Positions 1 to 5,140 of a stretch of 8,827 nt of DNA are shown here, in pieces. Each line of letters begins with the position of its first letter. The stretch's first letter is position 1. Below the pieces are notes generated by a model, which was given only the letters and a program-made list of their open reading frames with translations, searched no databases and had not been told where the DNA came from. Both the position numbers and the translations under genes were made by a program. Origin of the DNA: Candidatus Woesearchaeota archaeon (GTDB lineage Archaea > Nanobdellota > Nanobdellia > Woesearchaeales > UBA525); the NCBI GenBank assembly GCA_018221245.1, contig JAAOYH010000078.1:1-8827 (forward strand), given 5' to 3'.

Positions 1-8
1 ATATTTCC

Positions 9-20
9 TTCTATATAGAA
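9..20. repeat. 12-bp perfect palindrome with TATA-like core at window edge
   Basis: TTCTATATAGAA reads the same on both strands. It lies upstream of the pncB TATA box. It could be a TATA element for a divergent gene beyond the left edge, or a regulator site. No gene on that side is visible, so the role is open. Confidence 0.35.
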
Positions 21-30
21 TGTAAAAAGG

Positions 31-38
31 TTTATATA
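31..38 (+). promoter_or_regulatory. TATA box of the NAD salvage operon
   Basis: TTTATATA, preceded by the purine-rich run AAAAAGG that could serve as a BRE. From the usual archaeal spacing, transcription should start near position 58-62, giving a leader of about 90 bases before pncB. Other gene starts in this window appear leaderless or nearly so, which makes this leader long by comparison. Confidence 0.6.
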
Positions 39-42
39 TTTG

Positions 43-63
43 TTAGTGTATTCTAAACACTAA
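43..63. promoter_or_regulatory. Candidate NrtR operator upstream of pncB
   Basis: This is an inverted repeat TTAGTGT-N7-ACACTAA with perfect 7-base arms centred on position 53. It lies between the TATA box and the predicted transcription start, where a bound protein would block RNA polymerase. A related GTGT-N7-ACAC element with the same spacing lies at the start of nrtR (4437-4458). NrtR proteins are known to bind palindromes upstream of NAD genes. Assigning this site to the nrtR product is inference. Confidence 0.6.
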
Positions 64-83
64 GAAACACACTTGCCGACGGG

Positions 84-105
84 TTCTCGCACAAAATCGC
101 GGGAA
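84..105 (+). promoter_or_regulatory. Possible hairpin in the 5' leader of the NAD operon
   Basis: TTCTCGC (84-90) can pair with GCGGGAA (99-105) in RNA, giving seven pairs including one U-G wobble, around an 8-base loop. It lies in the predicted leader about 47 bases before pncB. It does not match any NAD riboswitch that I recognise. It could be a simple leader structure or chance. Confidence 0.3.
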
Positions 106-151
106 AAACAACGGAATAGAAAGTGTAAAAACAACACGAAAAGTGAACAAG

Positions 152-1525
152 ATGGAAAACCGCACCCTCCTCACAGACCTTTACCAACTCACAATGATGG
201 CAGCCTATCATGAGAGCGGAAAACAAGATGATATCGCAACATTTGATTTGTTCATAAGAAAATATCCGGAAGACTGGGGATACTTGATAGCTGCAGGAAT
301 AGAAGATGCAGTAGACTACGCCACCAACATAAGTTTCTCAGAAGATGACATCTCCTACTTGAGAGACCAGGGCCTCTTCAAAGATAGCTTCCTCGACTAC
401 CTGAAAGATTTCAAATTTCACGGAGAGATAACAGCGGTACCTGAAGGTACACCTGTAGCCGCCAACACCCCCCTTCTAAGAGTCACCGCTCCACGATCAG
501 AAGCCCAGCTCCTGGAGACGATGCTCCTAAACACAGTGAACTTCCAGACAATGATAGCAAGCAAGACGAGCAGAGTCGTGAACGCAGCAGGATTGGGAAA
601 AGTGGTAGACTTCGGACTCAGAAGGGCACAAGAAAAAGATGCAGCCATGAAAGGCGCAAGAGCCGCATACATAGGCGGAGCAGCAGCGACAAGCAACGTC
701 GCAGCAGGAAAAGAGTATGGGATACCAATCAGCGGAACCATGGCCCACAGCTTCATCATGAGCTTCCCCACAGAATTAGAAGCGTTCAGAGCGTACGCAG
801 ATACGTTCCCAGATAGCCCCACTCTGCTCATAGATACATACGACAACATAGAAGGTGCGAAGAACGCAGCAATAATCGGGAAAGAGCTCATAGAAAAAGG
901 AAAAAGACTAGGGGCAGTGAGACTAGACTCCGGCGACCTGACAGAGATTTCAAAAGACGTAAGAAGAATTCTCGACGAGAACGACCTCGGGTACGTAAGA
1001 ATAGTCGCTAGCTCAGATCTCAACGAGTACAAGATAGATGAGATGAAACGGAAAGGCGCGAAAGTAAACGGATTTGGTGTAGGCACAGAGATGATAACCG
1101 CCAAGCCGACGGCAGCAATAAGTGGAGTCTACAAACTAGTAGAAGACGAAGCAGGCCACAAGATCAAGCTCGCACCAGGAAAGAAGACATATCCTGGAAA
1201 GAAACAAGTCTACAGGGTTGCAGATGAGAACGGGAACTACACGCATGATATTCTAGCGCTCGAAAACGAGCCTAGCGAAGGAACACCACTTCTGCAGCCA
1301 ATGGTATCTGACGGGCAACGATTATTCCAGAGAAGAAATCTGGAAGATATCAGAGAATACTCTCTCAAAAGCGTCAGAAAGTTACCACAAAAAACCAGAG
1401 AAACAAGAGCAAAAAGGTATATCTCAGTCCCCTCAAAAGGCCTGCAGAAAATAGTCGACGCTCTTACACATAAATACACGCCTGAAACGGAGATTTTCCT
1501 AAAAACATATGCAGGAGGTGCATGA
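152..1525 (+). CDS. pncB: Nicotinate phosphoribosyltransferase
   Basis: This cytosolic enzyme joins nicotinate to PRPP, with ATP hydrolysis, giving nicotinate mononucleotide, the entry step of the Preiss-Handler pathway. The 457-residue protein opens with the family signature LLTDLYQLTM (residues 6-15). It also has DFGLRRAQ near 153-160, GTMAHSF at 195-201 with the histidine expected to be phosphorylated (His199), RLDSGDL at 257-263, SSDLNEYKI near 287-295, GFGVGTEM near 307-314 and PGKKQVYR near 348-355. It resembles the longer bacterial/archaeal class more than the roughly 400-residue E. coli enzyme. The ATG at 152 is preferred to an in-frame GTG at 143 because the family signature begins soon after it; neither start has a Shine-Dalgarno site. 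It is the first gene of the operon, and its stop overlaps the start of the next gene. Confidence 0.95.
   Translation: MENRTLLTDLYQLTMMAAYHESGKQDDIATFDLFIRKYPEDWGYLIAAGIEDAVDYATNISFSEDDISYLRDQGLFKDSFLDYLKDFKFHGEITAVPEGTPVAANTPLLRVTAPRSEAQLLETMLLNTVNFQTMIASKTSRVVNAAGLGKVVDFGLRRAQEKDAAMKGARAAYIGGAAATSNVAAGKEYGIPISGTMAHSFIMSFPTELEAFRAYADTFPDSPTLLIDTYDNIEGAKNAAIIGKELIEKGKRLGAVRLDSGDLTEISKDVRRILDENDLGYVRIVASSDLNEYKIDEMKRKGAKVNGFGVGTEMITAKPTAAISGVYKLVEDEAGHKIKLAPGKKTYPGKKQVYRVADENGNYTHDILALENEPSEGTPLLQPMVSDGQRLFQRRNLEDIREYSLKSVRKLPQKTRETRAKRYISVPSKGLQKIVDALTHKYTPETEIFLKTYAGGA
1514..1520 (+). promoter_or_regulatory. Shine-Dalgarno site deciding the start of the small gene
   Basis: GGAGGTG lies within the end of pncB. 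Two ATGs follow, at 1522 and 1525. The spacing from GGAGG is 3 bases to the first and 6 to the second. Other genes of this operon use 5-7 bases, so 1525 is preferred. Confidence 0.7.
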
Positions 1526-1791
1526 TGGAAGACATCTACGCAGTATTCAAGAAAATCAGACGCTCCGACGAATTCGGAGAGTATGCGCACACCGAAGACA
1601 AGCTGATAGCCTATGCATCTGGCAAGTCCGAGGATGTAATAAATTTCTACAAGACGAAAAAGAAAGGCAACATTTTCCTGAAAGAAATTAATGTCTCAAT
1701 TATCAACAGCAATGAGGTTGCAGAAAGAGAACTTCTCGAGGAGAAAGTCAACAACTACAGAAGCATGTACAAAAAGGAGGTGAAAGAATGA
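1525..1791 (+). CDS. Unrecognised 88-residue protein of the NAD operon
   Basis: I do not recognise this protein. It is small, charged, rich in Lys and Glu, has no cysteine, and shows no signal peptide or membrane segment, so it is probably cytosolic. The N-terminal third looks helical, a central stretch (NIFLKEINVSI, about residues 49-59) looks like beta strand, and the last 25 residues form a charged amphipathic helix, possibly a coiled coil. It is very likely a real gene: it has a strong Shine-Dalgarno site, overlaps the pncB stop at one end (TGATG) and the pncA start at the other (ATGA). Its place between pncB and pncA suggests a role with one of those enzymes or in sensing, but that is inference only. 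An alternative ATG at 1522 would add one methionine. Confidence 0.8.
   Translation: MEDIYAVFKKIRRSDEFGEYAHTEDKLIAYASGKSEDVINFYKTKKKGNIFLKEINVSIINSNEVAERELLEEKVNNYRSMYKKEVKE
1776..1783 (+). promoter_or_regulatory. Full-length Shine-Dalgarno site of pncA
   Basis: GGAGGTGA matches the archaeal consensus over eight bases and ends four bases before the pncA ATG. It lies within the coding region of the small upstream gene, which fits translational coupling and fairly strong expression of pncA. Confidence 0.75.
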
Positions 1792-2423
1792 AAACCCTAT
1801 TCTGGAACGTAGACACACAGAACGATTTCATGAACAAAGACGGCGCCTTGTATGTTCAAGACGCTGAAAACATCAAAGCCAATCTATCGTTAGTAACTGA
1901 GCTAGCAAGACAATACAAAATACCCGTTCTCAACACGGCTGACTGGCACACACCAGAAAGTGAAGAGATATCGAATACTCCTGACTACAAGACAACATTC
2001 CCACCACACTGTATCCAAGATTCTGAAGGAGCGCAATTCGGATACTCCACAAAACCTAGAGAAGATGCAACAATAGTTGACTGGCAAGAAAAAACAGATC
2101 TCAGCGAACTGAAAAATCACAAAGGAGATATAATAATCTACAAAGATAAGTTCGACGTATTCACAGGCAACCCACAAACTACCGCAGTTCTTGAGATCCT
2201 CAACCCCGACAGGGTTGTAGTATACGGGGTCGCCACCAACGTATGCGTAGACTATGCGGTGAAAGGACTGATTGATAAAGTAAAACAGATTTACGTGATT
2301 GAAGATGCTATCAAAGGGCTTCCAGGACTGCCCTCACCAGAAGATGCATGGTACGCCAAAGGCGTACGCAAGACATATGCCACAGGACTCGAAGAGCTTC
2401 TCATGCAATGGAGGATAGAATGA
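1788..2423 (+). CDS. pncA: Nicotinamidase, isochorismatase-like cysteine hydrolase
   Basis: This enzyme is predicted to hydrolyse nicotinamide to nicotinate and ammonia, supplying PncB. The 211-residue protein has the isochorismatase-like fold features: the first strand with catalytic Asp9 (NVDTQNDF), the metal-ligand cluster Asp52 and His54 (ADWH) with His74, a catalytic lysine in YKDKFDVF (Lys119 or Lys121), and the nucleophile Cys153 in GVATNVCVDYA, which includes the usual cis-peptide segment. The Asp-Lys-Cys triad and three metal ligands favour nicotinamidase over other family members. The operon between pncB and nadE makes this specificity nearly certain. The ammonia released could in principle be used by the ammonia-dependent NadE encoded next (inference). 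The gene overlaps both neighbours by four bases (ATGA). Confidence 0.88.
   Translation: MKTLFWNVDTQNDFMNKDGALYVQDAENIKANLSLVTELARQYKIPVLNTADWHTPESEEISNTPDYKTTFPPHCIQDSEGAQFGYSTKPREDATIVDWQEKTDLSELKNHKGDIIIYKDKFDVFTGNPQTTAVLEILNPDRVVVYGVATNVCVDYAVKGLIDKVKQIYVIEDAIKGLPGLPSPEDAWYAKGVRKTYATGLEELLMQWRIE
2410..2414 (+). promoter_or_regulatory. Shine-Dalgarno site deciding the nadE start
   Basis: GGAGG lies 5 bases before the ATG at 2420. It selects that ATG over the upstream in-frame ATGs at 2348 and 2408, which would add residues unlike any NadE N-terminus. Confidence 0.7.
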
Positions 2424-3331
2424 AAAAAATCAAACTACCACAGATAAACCCAGAAATCACATCACGAGAAATAGGAGATTTCATATCAAATAAAGTACTT
2501 GACATGGGACTGGAAGGCTGTGTCATTGGACTCTCAGGAGGAGTAGATAGCGCAACAGCAGCAGCTCTTGCAAAGAAAGGACTTGACAAACTAAATTCAT
2601 ATGGTGGAATGGGAGCATACCCCATACAGTTTGATCTTGTAGGATACATCTTGCCCAGCGACACTAACAACCCCCAAGATACAGAAGACGGAATCAAAGT
2701 TGCAGAAACGTTAGGTATCAGTTACGAAGTGATTCCAATTAACGGACTAGTCGATGCGTACAAGGAAACAAATCCAGAGGCAATATCTGAAAATTACCAT
2801 AAAGGCAATCTGATGTCAAGAATAAGAGCCAACATCCTCAACACAAAAGCAGCAACTGAGAAAAAACTTCTTGTAGGAACCGGAAACAAAGACGAGGACT
2901 ACGGACTTGGATACTACACACTCTTCGGAGATGGAGCAGTTCATATCAACCCCATAGGTAACCTATCAAAAAGACTTGTAAAAATAATGGCATGTCACTT
3001 AGGGTTTGAGGATATAGCAAAGAAGATCTCAACAGCAGGTCTTGAGCCAGGTCAGACAGATTTCAAGGATCTTGGATACAGCTACGAACTAGCAGAGCTA
3101 GTGATTGAAGCAATAGATCAAGGATTTCCTGAAAAAGAACTTACCTACCACCCACAAATAGAGCCCGTAATTCATGAACAGATGGTTGAATACGCAAGAT
3201 TATTTGGAGAGATATGCTTCGATAATCCTAGGGCATACATCAACAGCATAATGCAGCAACACCAGCTAGCCAAATCTAAAGCGGGTCTAGTCCACCCTCC
3301 GGTAGCGCCCGTCACGCTGGAGTACAAATGA
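2420..3331 (+). CDS. nadE: NAD synthetase, ammonia-dependent
   Basis: This enzyme converts nicotinate adenine dinucleotide (NaAD) to NAD using ATP and ammonia, the last step of the pathway. The 303-residue protein is a single N-type ATP pyrophosphatase domain with no glutaminase domain. It has the PP-loop SGGVDS (39-44), a GNLMSRIRANIL stretch (129-140), GTGNKDED (153-160), and FGDGAVHINPIGNLSKRLV (169-187). Divergence from common NadE is visible: the usual TDE-x-x-LG segment reads TDFKDLG (213-219). There is also a loop with YGGMGAYPIQFD (61-72) that I do not recall from short NadE proteins. The core ATP-binding residues are intact, so it should be active. The start at 2420 overlaps the pncA stop (ATGA), and its own stop overlaps the Nudix gene in the same way. 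Confidence 0.92.
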   Translation: MKKIKLPQINPEITSREIGDFISNKVLDMGLEGCVIGLSGGVDSATAAALAKKGLDKLNSYGGMGAYPIQFDLVGYILPSDTNNPQDTEDGIKVAETLGISYEVIPINGLVDAYKETNPEAISENYHKGNLMSRIRANILNTKAATEKKLLVGTGNKDEDYGLGYYTLFGDGAVHINPIGNLSKRLVKIMACHLGFEDIAKKISTAGLEPGQTDFKDLGYSYELAELVIEAIDQGFPEKELTYHPQIEPVIHEQMVEYARLFGEICFDNPRAYINSIMQQHQLAKSKAGLVHPPVAPVTLEYK

Positions 3332-3834
3332 GACCCTGCCCAAAACTAGCAACAGACATCATCATCGAGAATGAGAGAGGCATCGTTCTCATAGATAGGT
3401 TGAACCCCCCATATGGTATAGCTATCTGCGGAGGATATGCCGAAGTGGGAATCACTCTGGAAGAGAACGCAATCAAGGAGGCAATGGAAGAGACCGGACT
3501 CGAAGTGATGCTCTACAACCCAGAAAAGCCATTCTGTGTCAAATCTGATCCCAAAAGAGACCCAAGAGAACACATAGTCTCTACGGTCTATATCGGCTGG
3601 GCAGACGGCACCCCTGAAGCAGGGAGTGACGCCAAGAAGACACTGGTATTCTCTAACCTAGAACTGAGTGACTTGTTGGAGAACCATCCTGAAAGGTTCG
3701 CGTTTCCCGACCACCACGATATCCTCTCAATGTACCTCAAAGCAAGAAATAAAATTCCGGTTCCTGACTTCGGATTCCTTGGCATAGACGATTACATCGA
3801 TACCTGCAAGTGGTACTACGGGAGTAAAATATGA
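3328..3834 (+). CDS. Nudix hydrolase of the NAD operon
   Basis: This 168-residue single-domain Nudix protein probably hydrolyses a nucleoside diphosphate linked to another moiety. Given its neighbours, ADP-ribose or a pyridine dinucleotide is the likely substrate (inference). The Nudix box is at residues 36-58 (G36 to L58). The metal ligands are kept: Glu51, Glu54 and Glu55 in KEAMEETGL. The first box glutamate is Ile42 and the box arginine is Lys50; these two normally form a structural contact, so their joint change may be compensated. The C-terminal part (FPDHHDIL, then FGFLGIDDYIDTCKWYYG) is unfamiliar. It overlaps nadE and nadM by four bases each, with GGAG 5 bases before its ATG. In some bacteria NadM and an ADP-ribose pyrophosphatase Nudix domain are fused, and this pair may be an unfused equivalent. 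Confidence 0.88.
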   Translation: MRPCPKLATDIIIENERGIVLIDRLNPPYGIAICGGYAEVGITLEENAIKEAMEETGLEVMLYNPEKPFCVKSDPKRDPREHIVSTVYIGWADGTPEAGSDAKKTLVFSNLELSDLLENHPERFAFPDHHDILSMYLKARNKIPVPDFGFLGIDDYIDTCKWYYGSKI

Positions 3835-4424
3835 GACTTGGCACAATCGGAAGGTTCAGGCCACTCCATTTGGGAAGCGCAGCACTGCTAGAGGACCTAT
3901 GCAAGAACTCAGACCAAGCTATAATCGGAATCGGCAGCAGCAACAGGTACAACTTCAGGAACCCTTTCCTGGCAGAAGAGACCAGGGAGATGATCAATGA
4001 ATATTTAGGGCCAAGATACGACAACTACGACATCCGTCTCATCCCTGACTTCGGACATGTAGATTCCTACAAGGATGGAACGAGATGGGCTGAAGAGGTT
4101 AAGTTCCAGTTTGGTGAACTAGATGGCTTCGTCACGGGAAACCCCTGGACAGAGACACTCCTGCAAGACATATATCACATAATCAAACCTGAAGATGTCC
4201 TAGATAACAAAGTGTACCAATACATCCATGGCAAACAGGTAAGGATGAAGATGGCCAGCAAGAAGAACTGGGAAAAATACCTGCCGTCTGAAGTAACAGC
4301 ACTCATCAAGCGAAATGGATGGGATGAGCGAGTCGCTAGAGAGTTCGGAGAAGAGATCATTCGACATACGTTCATGTTATACACAAATCTGGAGATAGAG
4401 CGAGAAAATATCTCGTTAAGATAG
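3831..4424 (+). CDS. nadM: Nicotinamide/nicotinate mononucleotide adenylyltransferase, archaeal NadM type
   Basis: This enzyme is predicted to transfer AMP from ATP to NaMN or NMN, giving NaAD or NAD, between PncB and NadE in the pathway. The 197-residue Rossmann-type nucleotidyltransferase begins with GRFRPLHLGS (7-16), followed by IIGIGSSN (31-38), RNPF (43-46), TGNP (102-105) and IHGKQVR (132-138). The overall layout matches archaeal NadM. Two motifs differ from what I recall of the Methanocaldococcus protein: HxGH reads HLGS, so the second catalytic histidine is Ser16, and the SGTxxR motif reads HGKQVR. About 20 extra C-terminal residues are present. The changes may mark a subfamily or altered substrate use. 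GGGAG lies 6 bases before the ATG, which overlaps the Nudix stop (ATGA). Confidence 0.85.
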   Translation: MRLGTIGRFRPLHLGSAALLEDLCKNSDQAIIGIGSSNRYNFRNPFLAEETREMINEYLGPRYDNYDIRLIPDFGHVDSYKDGTRWAEEVKFQFGELDGFVTGNPWTETLLQDIYHIIKPEDVLDNKVYQYIHGKQVRMKMASKKNWEKYLPSEVTALIKRNGWDERVAREFGEEIIRHTFMLYTNLEIERENISLR

Positions 4425-4433
4425 AAATAAATA
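4425..4433 (+). promoter_or_regulatory. Candidate TATA box of nrtR
   Basis: AAATAAATA is centred 29 bases before the nrtR ATG, so the transcript would begin at or near the start codon (leaderless). It begins right at the nadM stop codon. nrtR could also be read from the operon promoter, because only 33 bases separate the two genes. Confidence 0.5.
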
Positions 4434-4436
4434 CTC

Positions 4437-4458
4437 GTTAGGTGTGAGATATACACTA
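4437..4458. promoter_or_regulatory. Candidate NrtR operator overlapping the nrtR start
   Basis: GTTAG-GTGT-N7-ACACTA runs into the nrtR ATG. The core GTGT-N7-ACAC has exactly the spacing of the site at 43-63, and the outer bases match after allowing one extra G in the left arm. The site covers the predicted transcription start, as expected for autorepression. Assignment to NrtR is inference from the shared pattern and gene context. Confidence 0.55.
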
Positions 4459-5135
4459 TGGGGGTCAAGGCACCGTATCAACCGAAGGATGAGATATTCA
4501 CTTTCTTGCGTCCAGCCATAGCTGTTGACGTCGTTCTACTCTCCATAATCAGGAACAATCTGCAGGTTGCACTCATACAGCGACAGGACGAGCCATACTA
4601 CGGAAAATTTGCCCTACCTGGAAGGTTTGTCCGCTACGATGAACCTATTGAGACAACGGCAAAAAAGGCGATAGAAGGGAAAGGGAACATCAAGACAGAT
4701 AACATATACCTAGAACAGCTTCATACCTTCGGCCAGGACTTGGTAAGGGATACCAGAATTAGGACAATCAGCACAGTCTACTACGGATTCATTGATCCTG
4801 ACACAATAAATTCCCAACCAGACAACACATTCACATGGTTCAAAACAGACAATTTGCCTCCTCTAGGATTCGACCACAAGAAGATAATCAAGTCTTCCAT
4901 AGAGCGCGTTAGAAGAAGGATGTTCACAACGGATGTCATCTTCAACCTCATTCCAAAAGAGTTCACGCTCACAGAGTTCCAACATGCCTGCGAGACATTC
5001 TTTGGTGAAGAGCTCGACAAACGAAATTTCAGGAAGAAGATAAACGAACTGTATACTCTCAAGGACCTGAAGAGAACCAAAATGACCGGCGCTCACCGTC
5101 CTGCAAAACTCTACACATATGTCAAGATGAAATAA
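4458..5135 (+). CDS. nrtR: NrtR, Nudix-related transcriptional regulator of NAD metabolism
   Basis: This 225-residue protein is predicted to be a DNA-binding repressor whose Nudix-like domain senses ADP-ribose or a related NAD metabolite. The N-terminal domain has RPAIAVDVVLLS (18-29), QRQDEPYYGKFALPGRFV (41-58) and a ruined Nudix box. Where the enzyme consensus has RE-x-x-EE, this protein reads KKAIEG (69-74), so the catalytic metal ligands are missing and hydrolysis is unlikely. The C-terminal winged helix runs from about 157 to the end, with IPKEFTLTEFQHACETFFG (165-183), LDKRNFRKKI (186-195) and the family tail HRPAKLYTYV (213-222). It follows the NAD operon by 33 bases, with its own likely TATA box and operator. 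NrtR is best known from bacteria, so an archaeal copy may reflect transfer. A GGTG at 4441-4444 is only a weak ribosome site. Confidence 0.9.
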   Translation: MGVKAPYQPKDEIFTFLRPAIAVDVVLLSIIRNNLQVALIQRQDEPYYGKFALPGRFVRYDEPIETTAKKAIEGKGNIKTDNIYLEQLHTFGQDLVRDTRIRTISTVYYGFIDPDTINSQPDNTFTWFKTDNLPPLGFDHKKIIKSSIERVRRRMFTTDVIFNLIPKEFTLTEFQHACETFFGEELDKRNFRKKINELYTLKDLKRTKMTGAHRPAKLYTYVKMK

Positions 5136-5140
5136 GAAAT

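Noticed and set aside
143..151. In-frame GTG at 143 as the pncB start
   Set aside because: It adds only three residues, has no ribosome site, and the ATG at 152 lies at the normal distance from the family signature. It cannot be strictly excluded.
418..1104. Long minus-strand open frame opposite pncB
   Set aside because: It is antisense to a conserved gene, has no recognisable protein features, and is explained by codon bias on the coding strand.
2348..2419. N-terminal extension of nadE from the ATG at 2348
   Set aside because: The added residues are an out-of-frame reading of the end of pncA and are Arg-rich; the ATG at 2420 has a GGAGG site 5 bases upstream and repeats the ATGA overlap pattern.
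4401..4415. CGAGA-N5-TCTCG inverted repeat at the end of nadM as a terminator
   Set aside because: The stem is only five pairs, lies in coding sequence, and has no T-run after it.
143..5135. A phage-type NAD replenishment (anti-defence) cassette
   Set aside because: The genes are those of a complete host salvage pathway with a repressor, and no phage genes flank them.
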